Shown piece after piece: positions 12,471 to 23,469 of a DNA stretch of 64,000 bases; position 1 is the stretch's first letter; the number at the start of each line of letters is the position of its first letter. The notes under the pieces were generated by a model. It was not told where the DNA came from, searched no databases, and worked only from the letters and a program-made list of their open reading frames with translations. The translations under genes were made by a program, and so were the position numbers. Source of the DNA: Seriola aureovittata (lineage: Eukaryota > Chordata > Actinopteri > Carangiformes > Carangidae); contig NC_079387.1 in NCBI RefSeq assembly GCF_021018895.1, forward strand, positions 9,861,583 to 9,925,582, read 5' to 3'.

Positions 12471-14487
12471 CTGCTGAAACGCTGTCATCGACAAGGACAG
12501 TATAACCTGGCAGATATCAATATTAATACCAGATATTAATATTTAGGTTTCGTTTTACATATCTGAGAGGTTAAAATCCTGGGCTGGACACGTGGACTGA
12601 TCATGATTGGCTATGAAACACCAACGACAGAGCGACAGGAAGCTCAGGTCTGGAGCTTTTTCTTGCTCTGCTGCCACTGATTTGTTTTGCAGAGAAGTCT
12701 CTTCAAAATAAATTAGTTTCAGAGGCAGCTGGTGTCAAAACTGCACTTTTCTGATGTATATTTATCAAATGTTTAAAACGTGGCAGACAGGACGAAGATT
12801 AATAAGCTTCTGTGCTTCTGATCTGAACTGCATCAGGTCTGGACCTTTGAGTCTTAGTGAGCAGGAAGTAAATTTCACTTCCTGCTGACTAAGGCTGTGA
12901 ACGTATAAACAGTCATCAACAGGCAGGGGAACAAGTTTTAGGGCTTTTTCTTTTCTGCAGCTAATGAAATGATACATAGGAAGCCCCACACAAAACTAAA
13001 CCCTATCAATAATATACTGAAATTATTATTATAATAGGCTATAATAATGTCACATGACCCTCGGCCAATCAAGTGTCTCCAACTGGTTACACCTGAGCCT
13101 CGAATGCAGAGCTCACCTCACGACCAACGTACTGAAGAACCGAACCAGAAAAATCCACAGAAACACACATTGTAGATAAAAAGAATATAAATATATTCAC
13201 AGAAACTGCACATCCAAACATCGCAGCCGGTAATCAAGTGACAGAACATCAACACCTCAGGCTGCCTTCAAAACCGAGCCACCTGCACATCAGCTCGTCA
13301 TTATCATTTCAGGGAAGCCGCGGCGTCCTAATGCATCGCAGCATCAACTCCGGCGGTGCTTCACCTGGAGGAGGAAGAGGACGGTTACCTCGCCTCCCCA
13401 GCTGCTCTCGCTGAGTCCTCCTCCTCTCACCTTGGTCTAACTGCGCCCGCACAGATGGCAGATTGCACACCGCCAATTTATTCCGCGGCTATTTTCTGGT
13501 AAATATGCATCCTCTGCGCCTCAAAGGACAGGTCAGGAGGAGGTCACGCTAACTGAGAGGCTGAGGAGAAAGTATTTAGGGCACAAGAACAAGCAGAAGA
13601 ATATGAATATGTAAAAGAAGATTTTTCTGCAGTGGGTTCTGCAGCATTAACAAATTAGCCTCCAGTCTTTTACAGCGTCTTACTAGACTCCAACGCCAAA
13701 TCAAGGTCTCCTCCGTGTCCTACCAGCGTTGTGTTTCCACTCTGCGCTCCACAGGCCTTCCTTCCAAAGCTTTGTTTTGAAATCTGAGTGTTCCCAATTG
13801 CCTAGCCCTCCGCCTCGCTCGTTATGAGGTTCATTTACCACAAGCCCCGGAATAATCACTCGCTTTTCATTTTCCCCAAGCTTTAGCCTTTTAAACGCTC
13901 TACCACTGCGTTGTTTGGCCAATTACGGAGCAGACTTTTCTATTACTCAGCATATTGTATCCAATTGCATATGCCATAGGGGGTGATCAGAGGAATGCAA
14001 AACACAGCGCAGAAGATAAGAAGCTGTGAATAACAATTATTTCACATGTACACAAGGCAGAATATTCTTCTGCACTTTATTTTGGAAAAAATAAAGTCAT
14101 TAACTGATAACATACTGTGGCTAGTAGGGGTTGAATTCTTTTCTTTTCCAGAACAAACTGGAGTAAAACTGTTTCAATTATATTTTGGTTGCAAAAAGAA
14201 AAGAAAAAAAAAAAAAAGGACTGTTCCAGAAACTGATCAAGAAGAAGTATTTGAAGTAAAGATGCCGCCCGGGAATAGTTTTTATTAAGAAGAAATCATA
14301 ACAGCGCTGGTGTGTTTTCTGCCTACGAGCTCCCACAAGATTTTCGAGTGAAAGTGTTTGAGGAAAGATTCGCGCCACCAGTGCTTCCCGCTTCTTCTTC
14401 TTCTTTCTGTTTATCTTTGCAAGTGCAGAACACAAGACATTTTTCATTTCTCTGGCACCAAATCCCGCAGGAGTGCTGCGGCTCCCC

Positions 14488-14534
14488 CGGATGATGATGA
14501 TGATGGTGATGATGATGATGCTGGGAACAAAGAG

Positions 14535-14567
<33 letters not shown>
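14488..14567 (+). repeat. (GAT)n then (CA)n compound microsatellite
   Basis: Imperfect GAT units at about 14,488-14,520 are followed after 16 bp by (CA)15 at 14,537-14,567. Confidence 0.85.
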
Positions 14568-14569
<2 letters not shown>

Positions 14570-14744
14570 GTAGGCATCAGAGGCTGGGGCAACCTAATTA
14601 CAATAATGTTTCCTTGTGCTCGCACGCCGGCGAGAGCGCGTACCTCTTAGGGAACAATTGAACACAATCAGACATTTTAATGATTTCAGAGAATTCTCAG
14701 TGTTAATAACAGATAATGACCTTCACTAACAGGCTCAGCAGTGA

Positions 14745-14745
<1 letters not shown>

Positions 14746-14821
<76 letters not shown>
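14746..14821 (+). repeat. (CA)38 microsatellite
   Basis: A 76-bp uninterrupted CA run, one of the longest in the window. Confidence 0.93.
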
Positions 14822-14824
<3 letters not shown>

Positions 14825-15989
14825 CCTCCGGCTGTATCTCCTGCGTACAGACACAATTAGACTCACCAGTGTGTGTGTGCTGCATTAGGCTGAGCAGTGT
14901 AATGACATCGACTGTGAACTCCGGCTTTTCTTTGCGTGATGTTTGACACGGAAACATTTAGGACATTATTCATCTGGTTGTTGTGGCTTTGGTGACGAGG
15001 CCGTAAGAGATAAAACAAGGGTTGGTCATTTATCTCTTAGAATTTACAGGAAGTGATGCAATAACGGTTGTACAGGTGATAATTTAGTGATGAAGTCAAA
15101 AACAAAATGAAACTACAAATTAAAACTGACTTTACATTCATGGTAGAACTGCAGAAAAGTGACTGTCTTTCTTTCTTTTTTCTGAACTGTTTGTCTTGTT
15201 TGAATAAACTTTATTGTAATTGTCAAACTGACTGAGTTCCTCGGTTTCTGAAGAGCGGGTTCTGAAGCTCAGAGTGAGCTGCTGCACCGTCGCCATCTTG
15301 GCAGTGTCTTACTCTGCCCCTAACTTTAGTCCTTAATAAAATGTGAACAGGTGAGTTATATAAACAGGTGTCATGATACATTTTATGTAATTGCTAATTC
15401 CAAATGACTTTAAAATTCTTCTTCGACTCTGAAATTATTCTATTTTTTACTTTTCAAGATAAAAAGAGCAAAACAGCCTGTTTTCATTTTGATGCCCTTA
15501 AAAATGGAATTTAATTTTCCAGTGAATGAAACAATAAACGATGTGGTGACACCTACAGTACATGGGAGGCTGAAAATGAAGAAATTTATGCATTTTATTT
15601 TGACATAAAAATCCATTTACTCCTGTTCAGACCGTACGGCTGAACACAGCCTCTCAGCTGCCAGTCACTCAGATGCTACGGTTGATGTAATCACACGTTG
15701 GGTTCTGCTCGCCGCTTAACGCTCTCGCACCAACACCTGCGTGGAAAAGAACATGTTTCCAGCTCCGCACTGAGATTTCAGCGGCTCTCGCCCGTCAGTG
15801 ACGTGTTGAGATGTGGGACTTCAAACTGAGCACAGCTGCTGCTCTGAGCCGCGGTGGCTAATGAAACGCTGTCGTTTCCGCAGCTCATGTTTTACAACAT
15901 GACGAAACCCTTCAGGGTGTAATCCTGCGAGGGCGTCCGTTATAAACCAGGTGGCATAGAAACTTTTTATATTGTTTTATGGAATAAAT

Positions 15990-16799
15990 ACGATATCAAG
16001 TCTTATAAAAGCAGTTTATTTAATCTCAAGTAATTGAAAAGAAGAAAGCGCTCAAAAGAGTAATATTGGTCTTCCACTGCTCTTACATTACATCTGCTCT
16101 CCTTTATGATCAAGTAATAGAAAATATAATGTTGTGCAGCCCAGCTCACAGCGCTGCCTGAGACAAACAACCGCACGGTACACATCAACAGAAGTAACAT
16201 TCACTCGGGAACGCGAAGCAGCCGACGTCTCCACGCCGTCTAGAGGAAACCTTCACAAAGATCTGCAGATCTGTTGTAAGAAAAATACGTCTTGAAAGGA
16301 ATCAGGCTCGGTGATAATCCAGAGCTCGCCGCGGTCCCAGCTGCTGCAGTCACAGACAATACATCCAACAGTAACACCTTGTTCAGAAAGTACAACAACT
16401 GAAAATACATGAGCAACATTCAGAGTTAGAGCTCAACTCCAGAGGCCAACGTCTGTGTTCAGTGTGTTGACGTTTGTGTGATCTGGTTGTTTCGTAACAG
16501 TTTGAGAAGCTAAAACACAGGCGTCTGCACTTCCTGTCTCATCATTCCCTATAAAAACGACGGTGCCGCAGGAAGTGGCACTGAAAAACCCCTTGAAGTG
16601 AGACAGAGAGGACAGAGCAGTACAGAGAAGTTTGCTTTGGCCTTGCACTACAGAGAGTCCTGGCACAGCAGGACGAAGCCCGGACACTTTGTCGATACGG
16701 TTCCTTCAGCTCGGCGCCACGTGCTGTACAGTATCTGCCGACGCCAATGACGGAGAAGCAGTTGATGAGAGGGCGTTCGATTCCTCCACCGGCTACCTG
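15990..16799 (-). terminator. Putative b3galt1 3' UTR and polyadenylation signal
   Basis: Downstream of the b3galt1 stop on the minus strand, the first canonical AATAAA lies at 16,020-16,015, followed by a T-rich segment. This would give a 3' UTR of about 0.8 kb. A weaker CATAAA variant lies near 16,100. Another AATAAA-like site lies near 15,600, so longer transcripts are possible. The interval shows no other coding signal, and the open frames on it are short. Confidence 0.35.
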
Positions 16800-17786
16800 C
16801 TAACACTTCAGGTGTTTCTTGCTGGTCATGTCGTTCCAGATGCGGTGCATCTCCTCGGGGGAGATCTGGTGGACGGTGACCACCCGCCGGTAGCGGCAAA
16901 GGCTGTAGGCCATCTTCCAGTGGTTGAAGCCGCTGTTCTGGAACGGGTGAATGCCGAGCTTCCGGAGGCACACGCCCACGTACACGTCCTCCAGGTGCAG
17001 CAGCCTGGTGTGTAGCGACGTCTTGTATATGAGCTCGGCCACGTCGGCTGAGAAGATGTAGCCGGTGCCGGAGCAGAAGGGCGGGTACTTGCTCTCCGGG
17101 TACAGATCCCTGGGCATGTACCACTTGCTGCGCATGTCCCTGATTGGCCCGCCGTTGATGACGTAGCCGGTGAAGTACCTCCTCCTGGGCTTGGTGGTGG
17201 GCTTCAGGAGGTTGTAGATGAGGTTCTCCATGTTGACAAAGATGTCACTGTCCGTCTTGAGGACGTACTGCGCCTTGGAGCAGAAGGTGGCGACCCAGCG
17301 CATCCCCATCAGCGTCTTCAGCGTCAGGTTGTGGTACGAGTCGATGAAATCCTCCACTACGATGTCGTGAAAGATCTGACTCTCCTGCTCCACCATCTGG
17401 TTGAGAACGTTATCCGTGCTGCGGCCCAACAGGAAGAGCGTGACCACGCGCACGTCTGGAAACGTGCTCTCGTCGCCCCATGTCTCTCTGATGGCCTGAC
17501 GGGCGTCAAACTCCTTGTGGGTGGTGCTGATCAGGATGACGAGGAAGGGCGGCTCCGCATCGCACTTCCTGGCCTCGTTGATGATGTAGCCAAAGTCGTG
17601 CGGGTTGAGCGAGCGCGTTCGGATGTTGCTGAAGGTGGCATTCTTGTTCACCTTGGGCGTCCTGCGTATCGGGATAGTCAGCTGACCCACGTAGGAGGTG
17701 GAGGGGCGGGACACACTCAGGTACCACAGAGCGCTGGCCCAACAAACCACTGTCAGCAGGTACAAGCAGGAGACCTTAGAAGGCAT
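16800..17786 (-). CDS. b3galt1: Beta-1,3-galactosyltransferase 1 (B3GALT1 orthologue), complete single-exon CDS
   Basis: This 328-residue type II Golgi membrane protein belongs to glycosyltransferase family 31. Known B3GALT1 enzymes transfer galactose from UDP-galactose in beta-1,3 linkage to terminal GlcNAc, making type 1 chains. Visible features are a short cytosolic start (MPSK), a hydrophobic signal-anchor at about residues 6-25 (CLYLLTVVCWASALWYLSV), a variable stem at about 27-75, then the catalytic domain. Family landmarks are FLVILISTTHKEFDARQAIRE (81-101), RETWGD (100-105), the metal/UDP-binding DxD as TDSD (178-181), FTGYVINGGPIRD (205-217), FCSGTGYIFS (237-246) and EDVYVG (266-271). 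Possible N-glycosylation sites are N49 and N153. From recalled knowledge, human B3GALT1 has 326 residues, also encoded by one coding exon, and is near identical through the catalytic domain; the stem differs most. The start matches the family N-terminus and the stop is TAG at 16,802-16,800. The frame is GC-rich at third positions. Whether this is the a or b teleost copy cannot be told here. Confidence 0.97.
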   Translation of the reverse strand: MPSKVSCLYLLTVVCWASALWYLSVSRPSTSYVGQLTIPIRRTPKVNKNATFSNIRTRSLNPHDFGYIINEARKCDAEPPFLVILISTTHKEFDARQAIRETWGDESTFPDVRVVTLFLLGRSTDNVLNQMVEQESQIFHDIVVEDFIDSYHNLTLKTLMGMRWVATFCSKAQYVLKTDSDIFVNMENLIYNLLKPTTKPRRRYFTGYVINGGPIRDMRSKWYMPRDLYPESKYPPFCSGTGYIFSADVAELIYKTSLHTRLLHLEDVYVGVCLRKLGIHPFQNSGFNHWKMAYSLCRYRRVVTVHQISPEEMHRIWNDMTSKKHLKC

Positions 17787-18052
17787 CTCTGTTCATCGGG
17801 CTGGTGTTACCAGTGGCAGCAGTGTGGGACCTGTCCAGGCCACGCCTCCATGGGGTGTCTCAGATCTGGCGGCGCAGCTTGAGGCTGCCTCCGCAACACA
17901 GCTGACATTAATTTCAGATAATGGACGTCTCCACTGTCTAGTGTTGCTGTTGTGATTGAAACGGAGCTCCGTGGAGATTTCTTATCATGTCCGCGACCTC
18001 ACCGGGTCCCATCGCCGCTTGCAGGAACGCTCTCAGCGCTCTGTGACAGCAT
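17776..18052 (-). promoter_or_regulatory. Cluster of upstream ORFs in the b3galt1 leader
   Basis: The minus-strand leader contains several short AUG-initiated frames before the main start. uORF1 runs 18,052-17,999 (17 residues, MLSQSAESVPASGDGTR, stop TGA). uORF2 runs 18,012-17,938 (24 residues starting MGPGEVADM, stop TAG) and overlaps uORF1 in another frame. uORF3 runs 17,908-17,807 (33 residues starting MSAVLRRQ, with a second in-frame ATG at 17,851, stop TAA). A fourth, six-residue frame (MNRDAF) starts at 17,796 and ends inside the CDS at 17,776, so it overlaps the main start. uORF1 begins exactly at the predicted exon boundary, so its use depends on the splice site. Such leaders usually lower translation of the main frame; that is inference here. 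Confidence 0.55.
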
Positions 18053-18053
18053 C
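17787..18053 (-). other. b3galt1: 5' UTR of the b3galt1 coding exon with splice acceptor
   Basis: Reading the minus strand, a run of seven T followed by AG ends at 18,053, so the exon would begin at 18,052. Upstream lies a pyrimidine-rich stretch and a branch-point-like CTGAC (in TGGCCTCTGACCGTC), the layout expected of a vertebrate 3' splice site. That leaves about 266 nt of 5' UTR in the same exon as the whole CDS. Vertebrate B3GALT1 genes are known to carry upstream noncoding exons and a single coding exon, which fits. No donor or upstream noncoding exon could be identified with confidence at higher coordinates. The site is inferred from sequence only, not from transcripts. Confidence 0.6.
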
Positions 18054-18408
18054 TAAAAAAAGATGAGAGAACAGACGGTCAGAGGCCACATGAATCATAA
18101 ACACATCACAGCAGCGCCGCAGAAAGAGAAGCAGGTAAAACTAACAGAATACTCCAATGAAAAAGGCATTTATAGGATAATTTTTTATTCCCGGTTGATC
18201 CCGGCGCACGCCATCAGTCCACTGGCGAGGCAGGTGGCGCTGTGCCACAGCCAGCGCCCACATCACTCCATCACTGCCTCTCGGTCTGAGGAAAGTGAAT
18301 AACCCGGGAAACTCTCCCCAATGATGGCGCCCGCTCCGCCGTCGCTTTATCTCCGTCCCCCCCCCCGGACCAGACACAGGCTGGCGAATCACAGCCTCTC
18401 CGCCAGGC

Positions 18409-18470
18409 TGAGGGGAGGAGGAGGAGGAGCAGGGGGGAGGAGGAGGAGGTGAGAGAGGGGGAGAGGGATC
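18409..18470 (+). repeat. Polypurine tract upstream of the b3galt1 coding exon
   Basis: About 62 nt of almost pure G/A, built from GGAGGA and GAGAGG units, lies about 360 bp 5' of the predicted exon boundary. A C10 run sits nearby at 18,357-18,366. On the b3galt1 sense strand the tract is pyrimidine-rich. Such tracts can form triplex or G4 structures or act as promoter or intronic elements; its role here is unknown. Confidence 0.5.
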
Positions 18471-19035
18471 AAGTCAGAGAAGGTGAAACTAAAACGTTCT
18501 CATGGGAAAAGATTAATATCCACTTCCTCTCATTCTCCCGGTCTTACCCCCCCCCCCCTTCCCTCCCCCGTCCTTTCTATACCTCCTTGTCAAACTGAGC
18601 TTGTGGATTTTTACAGATTCTCCTCAGTAATGAGCTTCTCCTTCGTTAGGCTGGACGAGCGCCGCCGTGGAACTCCGGTGTAACTTTGAGAAGCGGCGCT
18701 CTAATTGGTCGCACCGACGGACCATAAGAGGAGGAATTTAAGCTCTAAATATGGAGCACGATTAAAAAAACCTGTGCATTTGTTACGTCCTGGCGCCGTG
18801 TGCTTCCTCTATTTAAATGTCGTTTTGAATTCAAAGCCGGTGATGGATAACTAATTCACTGGGGTTTTTTTTTTTGGGGTGTTTGAAAGCCAAAATAAAT
18901 CTAATCCTTCTTTTCAAACAGACTTTTCTTTGCTACAGACATAATCTCTTTTGATGTAACAGCAGCTCTGCTCTTATTCTGGGGAGATACACTTTTCCTT
19001 TTTTTTTTCCCCCCACCATGCATAACTGATGATGA

Positions 19036-19067
<32 letters not shown>

Positions 19068-19084
19068 GAAGAAGAAGAAGAAGA
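19036..19084 (+). repeat. (GAA)n microsatellite
   Basis: About 13 uninterrupted AAG/GAA units follow a short A run. It is an R-loop- and triplex-prone repeat in presumed b3galt1 intron or upstream DNA. Confidence 0.85.
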
Positions 19085-19257
19085 GTGCTATAGATCCTAT
19101 TAGAGATACTGAAATGTGCAAAGATGCTGCTGCTTGTGCTGTGTGTTTTAAGATGGAAGGGCTGAGATAAAAAACCGCCTCACTTTTATCAGACTCCAGT
19201 TTTTTTGTCGTGTCTTGCGGGGCGCCATGGTTCTTTTCATCAGGACTTTTCTCTCAC

Positions 19258-19258
<1 letters not shown>

Positions 19259-19292
<34 letters not shown>

Positions 19293-19316
19293 ACCACCAC
19301 CACCACCACCACCCAC
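19259..19316 (+). repeat. C34 homopolymer followed by (CCA)n
   Basis: A run of 34 C (19,259-19,292) is followed directly by about eight CAC units. The minus strand is therefore G34, with strong quadruplex potential, on the b3galt1 sense strand about 1.2 kb 5' of the exon. Homopolymer length is prone to assembly error. Confidence 0.85.
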
Positions 19317-20103
19317 CCGATTCCACTATCTGTTCCCTCTCTTTCTGAAGCAGAGTCATCAATCTCACGGTCCAGTAGAATCCATCTCATCATGGCTGCT
19401 TTTCCACACCTCCTCCCTCTCCGTCCTCTCAATCACTCTCTGCTTCTCCACTCCAGTGGGTGCTTGATCCATCTTTATATGTCTCACTACCCCCCCGCCC
19501 CCCCCCCCCGCCTCTTTGTCCCACTCTCTATCCTCTTTGGCTTTTTTGTTGTTGTCGTCTCATTTCAAGTTTCCACAAACTTGTTTATTCTTCCTTCACC
19601 CTGCGCTACCTTTTTAGTAGTCCTCTAACTCACTACCAGCTTCTACCAGAATCACTTAATCATCATATTCACCCCCCTTCGTTCCCCTTCTTCCCGTTTG
19701 CACCTTTTCTTTTTATTTCCTCCGGAGAGGTGGGTCCATCGGTTTCAGAATATCTGATATCCTCACGAAATCCTGCGACCTAACTTCCCCCCTCGGAGCG
19801 AATTGAAAGACGGCTGTTTCGTTTCATGCTGTCGTGTCACTTTGAATTACATTAGCACTCTGTGGAAGTCCTCTGCTGAATACGTTACACTTCCAACAGA
19901 ATATCAGGGCAGGAGATCACAGCTTCTAACTGTGGTGGTGTAGACATATTGAGTAATATCACTGTTAATTTGTGGTTAGTGGACAGTAATTCAACGTGGA
20001 CAAAAACAGACCACACAGTCTCCTGATTCCTCCGTCTGCAGAGAGGTTCAAGTGCACTGATGGGAGATGTCACAACAATATCTGAATCAGCAACAGCAGT
20101 TCT

Positions 20104-20108
<5 letters not shown>

Positions 20109-20140
<32 letters not shown>
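20109..20140 (+). repeat. (AC)16 microsatellite
   Basis: A perfect AC run follows TTATATATA. Confidence 0.9.
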
Positions 20141-20144
<4 letters not shown>

Positions 20145-20599
20145 TGTTTAAGTTTAGCTGCTCACCAAATATATGAAATAACAACAACTTATTTACTGTT
20201 TTACTCTCATATCTGTGCTTTAAACATGAAGCTACAGCTAGCAAACTGTTAGCTGCTAACTAACAGTAGCACAAACATGTTTTCTGGCGTTTGTGAATCA
20301 GTTCAGAATCGTAGAAGAAGAAGAAGATTATTACCCAACTCGGTATAAAAACATAAACAGTGCACCATGTGTCTGGATTCAACACCGATTGGTTTGTATG
20401 AATGTCAATCAATCGTTGTGTCGTGGTCACGGCTGTTGCTAACTAGCTGTGACACCTGGCAAACTGTGTGACAGAAAATAACTCCAAAAAATTCAGATTT
20501 TCTTTGTTTAATCTGATCATACATGATCAAAGTCATTGGTTTACATCCCTCATTGCTTGTGACGTCAATGCCACACAGTCGTGTGTAAGAACAGGACTT

Positions 20600-20621
20600 T
20601 ACTACTACTACTACTACTACT
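20600..20621 (+). repeat. (ACT)7 microsatellite
   Basis: A perfect trinucleotide run. Confidence 0.8.
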
Positions 20622-23469
20622 GTGACTACCTTAATGACAAGGCAGTAAAACATGGCAACCAAACAATAACTCAAAAACACTACACTGCAGTAAAAACAGG
20701 TATTATCGATGCGAGGAAAAACACAAAAGCATAATAATCACAGTTATTATTAACACCCATTCACAGGGCTTATTGCTAATCATCCACTAATCTGAACCGG
20801 TTGTCATGACAGCGCATTGACAGTCCATAGGGGGAGAGCAAGACGGAGTGAGAGAGACCGATAGGAAGCAGTGGGGGTAGAGTCTGCTGTACGCCAGCAT
20901 TAAGTGCTAAAGTGTTTTGAATGTAACTCCCCCGGGAGTCAATTTAGCAACCTCATACTGAGCGGTGCTGCGCCGGTGGCTGCTCCATTATGCCTCACGC
21001 CGATTCCAAGACTCCATATCATGATTACCTTTGTGAGGAGGACGAGACGGCTCTTAAAATACTTTGGTACAGTGATCAAACATTTATCCAGCTCTTGAGA
21101 GGTTGCCCCTGAGAGCGGGTAGAAGAAGATGAGCTTTTGTTCCTTTAAAAAAAAAAAAAAAAAAACCAACAACTACACATCGATTCTTTCTAGTGTCGAG
21201 ACAATTAATCAATCGACTGGCAGAAAATCAACAATTCATAAATGATTTACCATTTAAGTCATTTGTCAAGCAGAAAATTCCCAGCATTCACTAGTTTTAG
21301 CTGCTCAAACGTGTCGCTGTTATTGAAGTCATCACCTTGGGCTTAGTGAGAGGCAGGTTTCATTACTGTCTGATGTGTTTTCTTTTAGAAATCAGTTGGA
21401 ATAAATCAAAGGGATTGAAGCAGCAGACGCCCCGAGTTGGGAATCAATTAGCATTTCATGAAATCATAATTTCATAAATCTTTTACTTCATGTTCAAAAC
21501 CGGCGCTTACAACCTGACAATGAGGTGGACACGAGCTACTTCCTGCCGATGGAAGTGGTTAAAATGAAGAACAATTAATAAGCTTAAAATATTGATGTTA
21601 AATATTGATATCATTAAAGTTTAGCTGGAGGATTTTCCTGACGTTGATGCGAAAGAGGAGTCACTATTCTTTTTAACTAACCAAAGACACACGTCTATCA
21701 ACAGCAGATACAGAATTATTGTTCGCCAACAACAGCTGATTTAATCTTCTGCTGATCAGTGCTAAAACTTCACCTGCCTGTTTTCTATATTGTGTTTCTG
21801 GGTTAATAAAAAAGAAGCAGCTGTCACGGCTCAAAGGGAAGATCCATAGAGAGGAGATGTAAAACCCACCGAGGCCATCACAGCAGCTACAGGAGGACTT
21901 CAAAAAGGCTACGTCCTTCCAATTCCCATAATGCAACACTAGACCTCACCTGCCTCCTAAACACCCACTTACAGTCCAAGTTTTCTGCTATAAAAGTTTA
22001 GTCTCTAAGCCCCAAAAAATATGATGAAACACTTTTCACTAGCTGCTCATGCTGAGAGAATTACCAACTAATTAATCAATAGTGGAAAATAATAATAAGT
22101 GGAACATATTGTTTATTTTATTAAATTTCATTGTATTTGTTCCAAATTGATGAGTAGCTTCAAGAGCTGTGGTATAAACGCAAATCAAGTGACCACTGAA
22201 GCAAAAAGCTCAGTGGCAACAGAGGTGGGAGTCTCGTTTAATGTCGAACCAGATAATTGATTGCAGTCATTAGAGTGACCTTGCTCGGGGGGGGGGGGGA
22301 GAGGAAGTAAGAGATAAAAAAACAAAAGAAAGGCTGCACCATGTGCTTCTGCAGGGCGGTTTAATAGACTGTAATGTCTACCGTCTTCAGAGTTACGCGT
22401 GTGAGCGACGAGCTCAGAGGGCAAACACGTCAGGAGGTAAATAAATCATATTCTCGGCTCTGGGGTGACATCGTACAGTCACGCCGCCTGCTCCAGTATT
22501 ACAGATTCTGTGATTGGCAGGGGGAAGAACAGGAAGCGGCCTCTCCGTCTCTTGACAGCTGATTTAAGCGAAGCTGTCATCGTGTTTGGTGTTGAGAAGA
22601 TCCTTTACATCGCAGCGTTATGGTGCGGTAATAGCATCTGAACGCGAGGCATGACCCGTGAATATCCTTCAGCAGCAGCAACAAAGAGAATCAAGAGGAT
22701 AATGTTTGATGGTGGAGAAGAAAATGGACCAAAGGACAAAACACACTGTCGTCATGGCGTCCAGCTAAGCCACGCCCCCTCTGTGTGTAGTAGCCTACGC
22801 AGCGTTCAGGTGAAAGTGACCTTCCTGAATTCGTCAACAAAAACAGATAAGATGCGCACGACCAGCTCCGTCAAAAACATCCATAAGGTTTTTACCGGCT
22901 CCATCAGTGTTTTTTTACTGGCTCCGTCAGTGTCATTCATGCAGCCGATCCCAGTGGCTGAATTTCTGTCCCAGTGTGACTGTGGAGCCAGTACTGGTCG
23001 AGCTTTACTGAGGTGGAGAACCCCGCGGCCGGCTGTTCTCCACCGCGATCTGTAGGTGACTTGATGGTTCTTTATGTTACATGTCTGTTTTCAATAGTGA
23101 CGGTTACAGTAGCGTGATAACGTTCGCTAACTTGCTCTTACCTATATTATAAATGTGTTGTATGAACGTTGTGATACTGGAGGGTGTCAGGATCTGAACA
23201 GAGCTTTTCTTCATGAATCTAAAAGTATCTGATTTAGAAATTTAAACATATCAAAACGCTGGAGCGAAACCTCTCGCTGATGCTGACGTGCGCTCTCTCC
23301 CTAGTCCAGAATTCAACACCGTATCTCAAGCTGTTGAATATGTGATAAGCTCAACAGGAGGTTTATAACTGTCAGATACATAGGAAAAAAAAAAAAAAAC
23401 TGTCTTCTGTTCAGCGTTTGATCCTCTTTTCCTCCAATCTTCTGCCAACTCTAAAACCCATTATGTCGG

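Larger units (their letters stand above)
11061..16000. other. Noncoding interval 3' of b3galt1
   Basis: It contains TTAGC/GCTAAA-rich low-order repetition at 11,470-11,720, the candidate element near 12.1-12.5 kb, a short AT hairpin (AATATTAAT/ATTAATATT at 12,519-12,543) and the microsatellites near 14.5-14.8 kb. No coding exon is recognised. Confidence 0.55.

Noticed and set aside
17331..17882. 183-codon plus-strand open frame opposite b3galt1, and a second antisense frame at 16,632-17,015
   Set aside because: Both are antisense shadows of a GC-rich coding region. The proteins are Val/Ala/Arg/Gly-rich with no family resemblance.
19148..19628. Proline-rich frames across the C34/(CCA)n tract
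   Set aside because: Proline runs come from the homopolymer; no domain or splice context.
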